Shown: one piece after another, positions 39,841 through 49,245 of the stretch
Position numbering within the stretch: position 1 is the stretch's first letter
How the letters are laid out: each line of letters starts with the position of its first letter
Source of the DNA: Zhihengliuella sp.
Lineage (GTDB): Bacteria; Actinomycetota; Actinomycetes; Actinomycetales; Micrococcaceae
Assembly (NCBI RefSeq): GCF_031178195.1
Contig: NZ_JAPSJL010000010.1
Span: forward strand, 1 to 64,000
Direction of reading: 5' to 3'
Length of the DNA: 64,000 nt
Notes under the pieces: generated by a model
What the model was told of the DNA's origin: nothing
The model's database searches: none
Seen by the model: the letters and a program-made list of their open reading frames with translations, nothing else
Made by a program: the position numbers and the translations under genes

Positions 39841-42575
39841 CTGATGTCGCACCACGGCGTCGTCACGGCCTGCGCCTCCGCACCTGCCCTCCGGTAGTAA
39901 ACGCGTGCCCGATAGCGGCCAGGGGGCTGCTCCTTCCAGGAGAACTCAGAGGTCGCACTGTAACTACTACCGTCGACAGCTTCAGAGCCACGAAACAGCT
40001 TGACCGAAATTTGATGCTCAGCCGCGCCCGAGACCCTTAGACGGAGCGTCGATCCCTCGGCCCAGATGAAGGGGTGGATATCACCTGCCCGAGGCCGAGG
40101 TGTTGCGGCCCGCCGAGCCCCGCTGCCACCTGCGTCGTCGGTTCGGCGGCTGCGCTCGATAGCGAAGGCATCGACGAAGTCGCGAAGATAGTCCCTGTAA
40201 ACCGGTCCAATCGCCGAGTGCGGAGTCCCCGGGAGCACCGTCAAGTCGACGCTGTGCCCGAACGAGCGAACGTGATCGACCCATGGAAGCGCATGGGACT
40301 TGTAGTGGTGATCGCCTTCGCCAACGAGGAACTTGATGCGCGGCAGACGCGTCTGATCGGTGAGAACGTCGAAAAGCATCCGATCTAGCGTCTGTACGTC
40401 TTCAGGTGATGTGCCCCCGGTCATGAACTCAAGAATATTCGGGTGCGGCTTGCTGACGAACGAGCCGATTCGAGTCTGCGGTGCGCCGACTACTACTGCG
40501 CCGGATCCGTAAGTGATCCCGTGGTACAGGGCAGCCGCTCCACCCTTGGACGAGCCGGCGAAGACGACGTCCTCTCGGTCGGTCCCACACTCGGACGCAA
40601 TTTCGTCGACGAGCTCCTGCACCGCACTGCTGACCGCGGGATTGCCATGATCGAGCAGATAGTAGCATCCCTGATCGCCGAAATCATCGAGAATATAGAG
40701 GGCATTGACAGGAATCCCCGAAAGCGAATGGCGATAATTATATGTGAAGAACCCCGGCGTGCCGATCGCGGACAAAACGACCACCAGGGGGGCGCCCGGA
40801 GCCTCAACCCGGTCAAGCAAGTAGTTCAGCTGCGGCTCCGTCTCGGACCGTTTCCACAGGTTTCGCCCGTCCACCACCGCCAATTCCGCGTAGTTGTAGC
40901 TGCCACGTACAGCGAAGCGAGTCGAGAGCCGCGCGGCCGCTCCCTCGAATGCGACCCTCACGACATCACTCGGCTCCGCCGATCCAAATTCTGGGAAGCT
41001 CCACCCGAGGTGTCGAGGACCCGTCTCGCCTCGGTGAACCGACACCTGAGTCGGAACATCCGCTTGGATCAGGGCGTCTAGAAGCTTGTCATTGCCTCGA
41101 TACACCTCGAATCCCTGCCCGTGCGGCACAACCTGGAGATCGGGTGCGATATTCCAGAACATCTCCCACGAACGCGACTCGGCCGTGCTGGACATGAGTT
41201 CGTCCTCGACGACCACTTCATCGTGATCACTCTCTGTCGCAACCGTGACACTACGCCGATGCACGGCGTTGGGGAGTCGACCGGTCTCCGCAGTAGCCAT
41301 GAAGCCTGCGGCGGTCTGGATCGCTTCAGTCATACGGACCGTCTCAGCCTTGCCATCCGTCCTGCTAATGCTCCGCCCGTCCACGACCACGTTATTGTGG
41401 GCAAACTGACTGAATCCGAACTGCGTCATCGGATCCTTGTAGTTATACCCGTACGGGCCAGCTTCCGACAGCAATGGCCTTCCGAGGGAATGGATGACGA
41501 CCGAGAGATCGTCCGAATGCTTATGGTAGTCCGCGTTGTACGCCGCAGTGAACATGACCCATGTTGCGCGCGGATTACCCCAGCCGGAACGATGGATTGC
41601 GTAGCCGGACGCTGGCAGGAGCAGAGTCGTCCCCTCGGGCTCCTCCCCCTTCTTGCCCTGCGTCACAGCGAAATCGTACTGCGGACTCCCAAATACGCGT
41701 CCCGCATGGCTCCGCAAAGGCTTGTTGACCGAGTCGCTCAACAACGGATAGTTCCCCGCCGGCGTCACCGCGTGCGTGGCATACTCGGCGGCTCGATGAA
41801 GGAGTTTTGCCAGTGGGATACTTCGCGGATCTCCAAGGCGCTCCAGATACTCGACATGTTCCGTCAAATGATAACAAATCATCTGATGATAGGACGGCGA
41901 ATTCTCCACATGCACGCCCTCGGACGTGAAACAGGTGGTGAAATATCTTTGCAGTCTGTCTAAGGCTACTTCGCGGCAGGTGTCGCGGAACTGGCGGGCG
42001 GTCCACGAGGCCAGACTTGAGTAATGGCGGAGGGCGAGGTCTTGAAACATTCCATGGTTGTTGTTCCCGGCATGGAAATCTTCCTGCAGAAGGATACCTG
42101 CCGTCGCGTCGATAGCCTGGCGGAATCGAACTCCCTGCTCGGGAGCGAGATAGTCCGACACGAAGGGCTCGACCAACAACCAGTTCTTCAAGCGTTGAGC
42201 CGTGGTCTCGTCATGATAAGCCATCGGGTGATGCGGTGAACTCGTATCCCAGCCCATCTCCCGCACCCAGTCGTCCACGAGTCGGAATACAACGGGAACG
42301 GTCTGCTCTGGTTGGGTTTCGAGGCCGGTCACCCAGTCAGCGAGGAAGAGAAAGCCATGGAGATACCGGTCGCGAGTGCGGTCGCCCACGGACGTCCAGA
42401 GGTCGCCATCAGAGTATGGGAGGTCACCGAATCGCGGCGCCCGGATCATTTCGGCCTCGAGGAAGAGCTCGACCGCCGCCTCGCTCGCCGCCCCTTTCCG
42501 TCGCGGAAGCTTGGCGTACGCATATTCTTTCAGGGCACCATCGTTGAGAGCGTCCTGACGACTAATCGATGTCAT
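39837..42575 (-). CDS. Heparinase II/III-like lyase fused to an alpha/beta-hydrolase domain
   Basis: A 912-residue fusion with no signal peptide. Residues about 30-570 are a heparinase II/III-type polysaccharide lyase: helical toroid with NNNHG (171-175) and ENSPSYH (224-230), then the beta-domain hallmark HKHSDDLSVVIHS with a following EAGPYGY (351-377). Residues about 595-805 have an alpha/beta-hydrolase pattern with nucleophile elbow GSSKG (Ser676), candidate Asp755 in GEGDHH and His786 in PGTPHSA. Residues 830-912 form a small beta-sandwich-like domain. It could cleave or deacylate an acidic glycan. It lies between FAHD and gltX; a stretch at 40681-40740 has only 25 of 60 G/C by hand count. 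Lack of a secretion signal suggests a cytosolic or non-classical location. Confidence 0.85.
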   Translation of the reverse strand: MTSISRQDALNDGALKEYAYAKLPRRKGAASEAAVELFLEAEMIRAPRFGDLPYSDGDLWTSVGDRTRDRYLHGFLFLADWVTGLETQPEQTVPVVFRLVDDWVREMGWDTSSPHHPMAYHDETTAQRLKNWLLVEPFVSDYLAPEQGVRFRQAIDATAGILLQEDFHAGNNNHGMFQDLALRHYSSLASWTARQFRDTCREVALDRLQRYFTTCFTSEGVHVENSPSYHQMICYHLTEHVEYLERLGDPRSIPLAKLLHRAAEYATHAVTPAGNYPLLSDSVNKPLRSHAGRVFGSPQYDFAVTQGKKGEEPEGTTLLLPASGYAIHRSGWGNPRATWVMFTAAYNADYHKHSDDLSVVIHSLGRPLLSEAGPYGYNYKDPMTQFGFSQFAHNNVVVDGRSISRTDGKAETVRMTEAIQTAAGFMATAETGRLPNAVHRRSVTVATESDHDEVVVEDELMSSTAESRSWEMFWNIAPDLQVVPHGQGFEVYRGNDKLLDALIQADVPTQVSVHRGETGPRHLGWSFPEFGSAEPSDVVRVAFEGAAARLSTRFAVRGSYNYAELAVVDGRNLWKRSETEPQLNYLLDRVEAPGAPLVVVLSAIGTPGFFTYNYRHSLSGIPVNALYILDDFGDQGCYYLLDHGNPAVSSAVQELVDEIASECGTDREDVVFAGSSKGGAAALYHGITYGSGAVVVGAPQTRIGSFVSKPHPNILEFMTGGTSPEDVQTLDRMLFDVLTDQTRLPRIKFLVGEGDHHYKSHALPWVDHVRSFGHSVDLTVLPGTPHSAIGPVYRDYLRDFVDAFAIERSRRTDDAGGSGARRAATPRPRAGDIHPFIWAEGSTLRLRVSGAAEHQISVKLFRGSEAVDGSSYSATSEFSWKEQPPGRYRARVYYRRAGAEAQAVTTPWCDIR

Positions 42576-42632
42576 CTCATTCTTTCTCGCCTGAGTGAGG
42601 CACTTTCCTCTCAGACGAAATCAGCTACCACC

Positions 42633-43394
42633 CTATCGGCGGAACGTGTTGGCCAGCGTACCGATTCCCTCGATCTCCACCTCGAAGCGCTGCCCCTCGC
42701 GGAGCAGTCCGACCCCCGCCGGCGTGCCGGTCAGAATAACGTCGCCCGGCAGAAGGGTGAACGCCTGCGAGGCGAGTGCCACCAGCTCGGGCACGGACCA
42801 GATCATGTCGGCCGTCGTACCGTCCTGCTGGATCTGCCCGTCGAGCCGCCCGGTGACGCGCACGTCGTCGGTGTCCAGATCGGTCTCGATCCAGGGACCG
42901 AGCGGGCAGGAGCCGTCCCAGCCCTTGGCCCGGCCCCACTGCGGATCGGTCTTCTGGGCATCACGAGCCGTCAAATCGTTCGCGCACGTGTATCCGAACA
43001 CGACGTCGGGCACCTTCTCCAGCGGGACGTCCTTGCAGATGCGGCCAATGACCACGGCCAGCTCCGCCTCGAAGGAAACCTCCTCGGAAAAGCTCGGAAG
43101 CGTGACGGGGTCGTTCGGACCGGTCACCGCCGTGTTGGGCTTCAGGAACATCAGCGGTGAAGCCGGGACATCGTTGCCGAGCTCCTTCGCGTGTTCAGGG
43201 TACGTCCTGCCGAAGGCAACAATCTTCGAGCGCGGGATGATCGGCGCGACCAACCGGACGTCGTCCAGCGGATGCTGCTGTCCTGTCGGTTGGATTCCTT
43301 GGTAGAACGGGTCGCCGGCGATCGCGGAGACGGTGTCTCCGTCGACCACGCCGTACAGGGGGTCGCCATCAACTACGAAACGAGCAATACGCAT
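42633..43394 (-). CDS. Fumarylacetoacetate hydrolase (FAHD) family protein
   Basis: A 253-residue enzyme of the FAHD superfamily, metal-dependent hydrolases and decarboxylases of 2-oxo acids. Seen are KIVAFGRTYPEHAKEL near residue 57, the metal ligands in FEAELAVVIGR near 108, a GYTCANDLTARDAQ segment near 130, and GDVILTGTPAGVG near 218. The ATG at 43394 (MRIARFVVDGD) gives the typical length; a longer ORF upstream is not needed. It sits 47 bases after ilvE, the standard actinobacterial order, though its physiological substrate there is not established. Confidence 0.9.
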   Translation of the reverse strand: MRIARFVVDGDPLYGVVDGDTVSAIAGDPFYQGIQPTGQQHPLDDVRLVAPIIPRSKIVAFGRTYPEHAKELGNDVPASPLMFLKPNTAVTGPNDPVTLPSFSEEVSFEAELAVVIGRICKDVPLEKVPDVVFGYTCANDLTARDAQKTDPQWGRAKGWDGSCPLGPWIETDLDTDDVRVTGRLDGQIQQDGTTADMIWSVPELVALASQAFTLLPGDVILTGTPAGVGLLREGQRFEVEIEGIGTLANTFRR

Positions 43395-43441
43395 GCGCTC
43401 TACAATACGTGCGAAGCCGACGCAGTGCCGACCGGCAACGC

Positions 43442-44530
43442 TCAGGCCAGGCGGGTGAGCCAGCCGTGCTGGTCCTCGGCGGTGCCCGTCTGGATGCCCA
43501 AGAGCTGCTCGCGGATGCTCATGGTGACAGAGTCCGCCGGCAGCGCCGGCGTCGTGATGGATTCCTCTGTCGTCTTGAGCTCCCCGATCGGGGTGATCAC
43601 GGCGGCAGTGCCGCACGCGAAGACCTCCCGCAGATGACCGTTCTCAGCGGTGCGGCGCCACTCGTCGAGCGTGATCTTGCGTTCCTCCACCGTCAGTCCG
43701 CGGTCCTTGGCCAGCTGGATGACGGAGCTGCGGGTCACGCCGCGCAGGATGTTGCCGTTGAGCTCCGGCGTAACGATCCTCCCGTCGTCGAAGACGAAGA
43801 ACACGTTCATACCACCGAGCTCTTCCACGGCGTTGTCGTTGAATGGGTCCAGGAACAGCACCTGCTTGCAGCCATTGGACTCGGCCTCCATCTGTGCGGC
43901 CAACGAGGCGGCGTAGTTTCCGCCGCATTTCGCCTCCCCGGTGCCGCCACGGCCAGCACGGGCGTAGCGCGTGGACAGCCAGATCGAGACCGGCTTGAGC
44001 TCGCCGCCGAAGTAATTGCCGGCAGGCGAGGCGATGACGCGGTAGGAGACTTCGCGGGCGGGCCTGACGCCGAGGAACGCCTCTGTAGCGATCATGAAGG
44101 GACGCAGGTACAGCGCTTCCCCGTCGCCGCTGGGAACCCAGGACCGGTCCGTCTGGACCAGCTGGCGCAGGGAGTCGATGAAGACTTCGGTCGGCAGTTC
44201 CGGCAGAGCAAGACGCGCCGCGGACTTGTTGAAGCGCTCCGCATTCGCCTCTGCGCGGAAAGTCCAGACAGTGCCGTCAGCGTGGCTGTAGGCCTTCAAT
44301 CCTTCGAAGATCTCCTGGCCGTAGTGCAGCACCGAGGCTGCCGGGTCCAGAGCGATGGGTCCGTAGGGCTCGATCCGGGCGTTGGACCAGCGGCCGCCGT
44401 CCTCGGACCAGTTCCAGTCGACGACGGCGGTGTGATCGGTGAAGTGGTCGCCGAACCCTGGGTTGGCCAGGACGGCGGCGCGCTCCGCGTCGCTCTTGGG
44501 AGTGGTTGAGAGCTTCTGAGCGAATTCCAT
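43442..44530 (-). CDS. ilvE: Branched-chain amino acid aminotransferase
   Basis: A 362-residue fold-type IV PLP enzyme that makes Leu, Ile and Val from their 2-oxo acids. Key segments are the early GQEIFEGLKAY near residue 92, the PLP-lysine motif GEAKCGGNYAASLA near 200, the MNVFFVFDDG stretch near 245, and the C-terminal FACGTAAVITPIG near 315. ATG start. It lies 74 bases after leuB and 47 before the FAHD gene, so the last steps of leucine synthesis are grouped here, with leuCD some 20 kb away. Confidence 0.95.
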   Translation of the reverse strand: MEFAQKLSTTPKSDAERAAVLANPGFGDHFTDHTAVVDWNWSEDGGRWSNARIEPYGPIALDPAASVLHYGQEIFEGLKAYSHADGTVWTFRAEANAERFNKSAARLALPELPTEVFIDSLRQLVQTDRSWVPSGDGEALYLRPFMIATEAFLGVRPAREVSYRVIASPAGNYFGGELKPVSIWLSTRYARAGRGGTGEAKCGGNYAASLAAQMEAESNGCKQVLFLDPFNDNAVEELGGMNVFFVFDDGRIVTPELNGNILRGVTRSSVIQLAKDRGLTVEERKITLDEWRRTAENGHLREVFACGTAAVITPIGELKTTEESITTPALPADSVTMSIREQLLGIQTGTAEDQHGWLTRLA

Positions 44531-44604
44531 GGGGATGCGCGGTTCCTTCTCTTCACGAATGGGCGTTCCGTGCCGCCGTGTGAGGTCGGCGGCACGGGTT
44601 CAGC

Positions 44605-45666
44605 CTAAGCCACGAGCGCGGCGATCGCATCGCCGACCTCGGCCGTTTCCCGGACGTCGCTCATCTCCGCCCGCGAGGTGATGTCCTTCTCCACCGCCGC
44701 CTCGACGCGGCGGGCTGCCTCCGGGAGGCCGACATGGTCCAGGAGCAGCGCTGCCGAGAGGATCGCGGCCGTCGGATCCGCTTTCTGCTGGCCCGCGATG
44801 TCCGGAGCCGAGCCGTGGACCGGCTCGAACATGCTCGGTGCCGTCCGGTCCATGTTGATGTTGCCGGAGGCAGCCAGACCGATGCCTCCGGTCACCGCTC
44901 CGGCCAGATCGGTGAGAATGTCGCCGAAGAGGTTGTCCGTGACGATCACGTCGAACCGGGCGGGGTCCGTGACCATGAAGATCGTCGCAGCGTCGATGTG
45001 CATGTAGTCGAGCTCGATATCCGGGTAGTCGGCCGCGATCGTCTCGACGGTGCGCTTCCACAGATGTCCGGCGTGGACGAGGACGTTGTGCTTGTGGACC
45101 AGGGTGACCTTCTTCCGCGGGCGACGCGAGGCCCGCTCGAACGCGTCGCGCACGACGCGCTGGACGCCGTAGGCCGTGTTGACCGAGACCTCGGTGGCGA
45201 TCTCATGGTCGGTCCCGGTGCGGACTGCTCCCCCGTTGCCGACGTAGGGGCCCTCGGTACCCTCGCGGACGACGACGAAATCTACCTCGCCGGGGGTGGC
45301 CAGCGGGCTCGGAACTCCGTCGTAGAGCTTCGCGGGGCGGAGGTTCACGAAATGGTCCAGACTGAAGCGCAGCTTGAGCAGGAGCTCCCGCTCGATCAGG
45401 CCGGAGGGGATGCGTGTGTCGCCCGGAGCGGCGCCTACTGCTCCGAACAGGATGGCGTCGTGACGGCGGAGGCTCGCCAGCGTGTCGTCGGTGAGAGTCT
45501 CACCGGTCTCGAGCCAGTGCTGAGCTCCGAGCTGGTACTCGGTGAAGGAGACCCGCGCCTGCTCGCCCTCGAGCGCGCGCTTCATCACCTTGATGGCCTC
45601 GGCAATGACCTCGGGGCCGATGCCGTCGCCCGGGATTACGGCAAGATCGATGTTGCGTGTAGTCAT
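44605..45666 (-). CDS. leuB: 3-isopropylmalate dehydrogenase
   Basis: A 353-residue NAD-dependent beta-decarboxylating dehydrogenase of leucine synthesis. Seen are [18 protein letters not shown] at the N-terminus, [13 protein letters not shown] near residue 135, [32 protein letters not shown] split across the metal-binding Asp region near 225, and [12 protein letters not shown] near 275. ATG with GGAGG close upstream. GTCTCAC, one arm-like heptamer of the leuC/iclR palindrome, recurs upstream (45723-45717 on the minus strand), a weak hint of shared control. Confidence 0.95.
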   Translation of the reverse strand: MTTRNIDLAVIPGDGIGPEVIAEAIKVMKRALEGEQARVSFTEYQLGAQHWLETGETLTDDTLASLRRHDAILFGAVGAAPGDTRIPSGLIERELLLKLRFSLDHFVNLRPAKLYDGVPSPLATPGEVDFVVVREGTEGPYVGNGGAVRTGTDHEIATEVSVNTAYGVQRVVRDAFERASRRPRKKVTLVHKHNVLVHAGHLWKRTVETIAADYPDIELDYMHIDAATIFMVTDPARFDVIVTDNLFGDILTDLAGAVTGGIGLAASGNINMDRTAPSMFEPVHGSAPDIAGQQKADPTAAILSAALLLDHVGLPEAARRVEAAVEKDITSRAEMSDVRETAEVGDAIAALVA

Positions 45667-45794
45667 GCCTCCAGATTAGAACGTCCGTCCGCAGTGTGGA
45701 CACTGAGGTTCGCATCGTGAGACATCGGTTCGGAGCGGCTCTAAAATGCCATTATCATTGTCGAAGCAACCGAGCTAGGAAAGGCCTCCTCGAA

Positions 45795-47126
45795 ATGAGT
45801 GTTCCCGACTTTGGGCGACGGATTCGCTTCCTCAGCCCGCAGGAGGCGCGTCAAATACCGGAAGTTCATGCCCATGCGCGTGCGCTTTATTCCCGCTTCG
45901 GAAAAATAACGCGGCAATCGGTTCACGATGCAAATCGACAGAAGAATGCCTTTTTTGATTATCTTTCATGGTTGCGCGTCACGCAAGGGCAAAGCGCTGC
46001 ATTCGCTCATCTCGATGCATATAGCCAGGCGGGATTCGCTGTATCCGGGGCTGTCGTCGCAATTAACATTCTGACTCAGAATGACTCGGATTTCGAGGTC
46101 CGGTTTGCTCGACTATCCAACCTAGCTGATCTTCATCCGGAGAATCCCTACGTGATCCGCGTCTTGGCGGCCACCGCTCTTGCAACAGGTCGGCTCGGCG
46201 AGCTCGAAAAGACCTTGGACGGATTCGTTGCGGGGAAGGCGGCCCTCACTAGCGAGGACGCCGTCCACAACGCGGACACGGCCGCACTGGCTGGCTTCTG
46301 GGACCTAGCAGCGGCGCTTGTGGCCGACCTCGACGGAGAGTCAGTCCCGGTGGCCCTTCGTCAGAGAATCGAGATGGGACGGCGCTTTCGCAACCATGGG
46401 GATGCGAATTTCTCGGCTCACATCATCAATATGCCCCAGGACCAACGACGGCTCGATCTATCGACAAAACTCTTCGCAAAGATGGATATCAGCCTTAAGC
46501 GCTTCGAAGCAGTCGATGGACGCCGGCTTCCCGCGTTCGCCCGGAACTCAGTGATAAGCACCCGCGCCCTACCGGACCTCGGAGCCGGGCTCATCGGATG
46601 CGCCCTGAGTCACATCGGCGTCTGGGAAGAAGTTTCCAAGGGCACCGAGGACTACGCACTGATCCTCGAAGACGACGCGATTCCCTTTGGGTGGGCTCCG
46701 ATAGCTGACATTGTTGGGCAGGCACCCGGCAAAGAGCTATATTTCGTGAACGAGAGAATGTCGTCCTACTCCACGACTGGCACCCTGGCCGGAGTAAGTC
46801 CTGTCTGGGATGTCCTGGGTCGATGGCCGGGAACGTCGAACGGCTGGGGCCTGGATGGGTACATTTTGAGCCGATCCGGCGCCAGCAAACTCCTCGCGGC
46901 AATCGAGAAGGATGCGATCATCGGTCATATGGACGGACAAGTCGGTTCGTACTGCGTTCCGAGTGTGGACACGCGAGTAACGGGAGCACAGGCGACCAGT
47001 CAGTCCGTTCGGCGCCGGATGAACTCAGGACTCGTACTCGATGCCGTGGCACTCAACTTCCCGCTCGTCAAACAGCAGAACTTTGGTACGTCGACCCTAG
47101 CGGCAGTCTCGGCCAGCAGAAACTAG
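45795..47126 (+). CDS. Glycosyltransferase family 25 protein
   Basis: A 443-residue protein. Residues 1-190 are helical and TPR-like. About 200-370 form a GT25 (LPS-biosynthesis type) transferase: AHIINMPQDQRRLD near 204, LKRFEAVDGRRLP near 230, GLIGCALSHIGVWEEV near 260, and the acidic LILEDDAIP near 287 where the metal/nucleotide-sugar motif belongs. The ATG at 45795 is preceded by AAAGG; the open frame continues 33 codons upstream without support. Its first few hundred bases are AT-rich (24 of 60 G/C at 45901-45960). It is divergent from leuB, and its end overlaps the Tat-propeller gene by 4 bases. Confidence 0.87.
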   Translation: MSVPDFGRRIRFLSPQEARQIPEVHAHARALYSRFGKITRQSVHDANRQKNAFFDYLSWLRVTQGQSAAFAHLDAYSQAGFAVSGAVVAINILTQNDSDFEVRFARLSNLADLHPENPYVIRVLAATALATGRLGELEKTLDGFVAGKAALTSEDAVHNADTAALAGFWDLAAALVADLDGESVPVALRQRIEMGRRFRNHGDANFSAHIINMPQDQRRLDLSTKLFAKMDISLKRFEAVDGRRLPAFARNSVISTRALPDLGAGLIGCALSHIGVWEEVSKGTEDYALILEDDAIPFGWAPIADIVGQAPGKELYFVNERMSSYSTTGTLAGVSPVWDVLGRWPGTSNGWGLDGYILSRSGASKLLAAIEKDAIIGHMDGQVGSYCVPSVDTRVTGAQATSQSVRRRMNSGLVLDAVALNFPLVKQQNFGTSTLAAVSASRN

Positions 47127-49231
47127 GGCCAGATGTCTGGCAGCGCAAGTTCCGTCACGAACCGCCCGGCCCGGATGGCGTAAATCCGCCCGGTCGGACC
47201 GACCACGGGGTACTCGAAGTGGCCTCGAGCCAGGATCGCTTTGACGGAGCGATCTCTCTTGATCGCCGTGATCTGTCCACCGCTGCCGTGCACAAGCGTG
47301 TCCCTGGATCCATGGTAGGCGAGCCTGTTCGTCCGATATCCCCGGGACGTCCGCGTGCCGAAGAGGTCGATCCGGCCCCTGACTCGCCCCGTCCCGATGT
47401 CGAGGATCACGATGCCGTCTGCCACGGCGACATAGAGCTCGCGGCCGACCACGATGGGGGAATTAATTTCGCCTTCCCCCTCCAAGACCGTCTGCCAGTG
47501 ATTGCGGCCCCGGGCAGGGTCAAACAACAGCACGGAGGCGCTTGACCGAGAATCTGGCGCTCCGTAGGCACCACGCTTCGAGGTGGTGATGACGACGCCG
47601 CTCTCGGCCATTGTGAGCCCAACGATCGAGTGGTCTCCGGCTACCTCACCCCAGTCGTTCAGAACGGTCTTCGTCCGGAGGTCGAGCCGTAGCAGGCTTC
47701 CGCCGCTCTTTCCCTGCGAGGGGACGGAGCCGACGAAAGCTTGAGAGCCCGAGACTGCGAGGCCGAAAGGACGGGATTGCGCGTATTGCTGCTGGAGACT
47801 GCCGAAAGGCTCGACTCGCAGAGTTTCCAGATCGATGGTGGCGATCTGGCAGGCGGGATACGAAGCGACGACCAGCCGGTCGTCGACTTCTACCATCGAC
47901 TCAACTTGCTCGAAGTGTCCCTCGCCTCGAATCGACGCGATACGCTCTAGCCCGGGCCCGAGGACAGCCAGTGAACTGGCCTGGTACCCACCCGCGTAGA
48001 CCTGCCCGCTGGCCCCTGCATTCAAACTGTGGACTTTTTGCGCCGACTCTTCAATCTCGAGAGAACACCAATATCGAAAACTTGGACTGTCGAGCAGGAC
48101 GCGTCCAACGAGATATTCGGAGTTCTCGCGGCTTCTGGCAACGTATCGAAGCCAGGGAAAGTTGCTGCCCGGGTTCTCGATCTCGGCATAAAGCGGCCAC
48201 TGGCGGAGGTTCTCCATATCGAGCAGGCGAACCGTCTTCCCGGACGGGAGATCGCGTGCGCACAGCCCGTGTGAGTCGAAGTAGAAGAGTCTGTTGCGGA
48301 CCCGTCCGGCGAACGCCGACAGCGCAGGGGGGTCGATAGCCTCGAATGTTTCCTTTCGAATGTCGTATATCGCTGTGCGAGTCCGGCCGTCCAGGCCTCT
48401 GTAGCCCGCTACGACGATGTCGTCCCAGGCCTCAATCCATTGCACATTGCCACTGGCCGCGGCGTCCGGCAGCGGAATCGTCCGCTGGCTCTGCTTCGTT
48501 GCCTTGTCGAGCACGACGAGCCGTGGTCGAGAACTCCCGGTGCCGCCCCACACCTTTTCCCTCGTCACCGAGACGCAGCTGACGTAGTCGGTGTCGCTGG
48601 CGATCAGGGGCATCAGGGGCATCAGGGCCACGGTGCGCTCACGGGGATCGGCTCGCAGGAATCGACCTCCCCCCGTCGGTCCGTACACTCCCGCCCAGAC
48701 AATGCCATCGTCGTCGCACCGCGGATCGTAGGCGTCCTGGAAAGCCGCTTCGGTCCGCGGCCAGGGGGTGACCGTGCCGCCAGGCGTCAGAGAATAGACC
48801 CCGCCCGCGGAGACGATGACGAGTTCCCCGGACGGCAGCGCGGCCATTTCCTGGACTCCGCGCTGGGCAGACGTCACCTGATCGACGGCAGCCAGTTGTT
48901 GCCCGTTCATCGTGTCGACGAACTGGACCTGCCGGCTGAGCCCAGTGCAACCGACTACTAGGATCTCCGGGCCTTCGTCTCTCACGAGGAAACGGAATAC
49001 CGTGGCCGCACGGGACGCAACGGGGTCCGCATGAGATCTGACAACCAAGTCGGGGCCAGAGTAGATCGTGCGCGGGTTGACCGATTCTGCGGCTGGTTTC
49101 GAAGGTCCGGTAACTCTCGTCGGCAGCTGAGAAGGTGCAACATTTTCGGCAGCCGGCAGGATTCCGAGAACCGCTGCTGCGCGTAGGAACTGCCGACGCC
49201 CTACTCCTGGAAATGGGAGGTGGCGTCTCAT
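47123..49231 (-). CDS. Tat-exported beta-propeller protein
   Basis: A 702-residue protein beginning with a twin-arginine signal (RRQFLRAAAVLGILPAA near residue 12), so it is exported folded. The rest is a long run of about 40-50-residue beta-rich blades (for example MVEVDDRLVVASYPACQIATI and VVGRELYVAVADGIVIL), typical of a PQQ-like or YVTN-like propeller, probably two stacked propellers. No PQQ-dehydrogenase catalytic residues were recognised. ATG at 49231 has GAGGG five bases upstream; a GTG at 49249 overlapping the preceding stop as GTGA is an alternative. The coupled pyruvyltransferase-like gene suggests a role at the glycan-coated surface. Confidence 0.8.
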   Translation of the reverse strand: MRRHLPFPGVGRRQFLRAAAVLGILPAAENVAPSQLPTRVTGPSKPAAESVNPRTIYSGPDLVVRSHADPVASRAATVFRFLVRDEGPEILVVGCTGLSRQVQFVDTMNGQQLAAVDQVTSAQRGVQEMAALPSGELVIVSAGGVYSLTPGGTVTPWPRTEAAFQDAYDPRCDDDGIVWAGVYGPTGGGRFLRADPRERTVALMPLMPLIASDTDYVSCVSVTREKVWGGTGSSRPRLVVLDKATKQSQRTIPLPDAAASGNVQWIEAWDDIVVAGYRGLDGRTRTAIYDIRKETFEAIDPPALSAFAGRVRNRLFYFDSHGLCARDLPSGKTVRLLDMENLRQWPLYAEIENPGSNFPWLRYVARSRENSEYLVGRVLLDSPSFRYWCSLEIEESAQKVHSLNAGASGQVYAGGYQASSLAVLGPGLERIASIRGEGHFEQVESMVEVDDRLVVASYPACQIATIDLETLRVEPFGSLQQQYAQSRPFGLAVSGSQAFVGSVPSQGKSGGSLLRLDLRTKTVLNDWGEVAGDHSIVGLTMAESGVVITTSKRGAYGAPDSRSSASVLLFDPARGRNHWQTVLEGEGEINSPIVVGRELYVAVADGIVILDIGTGRVRGRIDLFGTRTSRGYRTNRLAYHGSRDTLVHGSGGQITAIKRDRSVKAILARGHFEYPVVGPTGRIYAIRAGRFVTELALPDIWP

Positions 49232-49245
49232 GTCGACCCTCTGCG

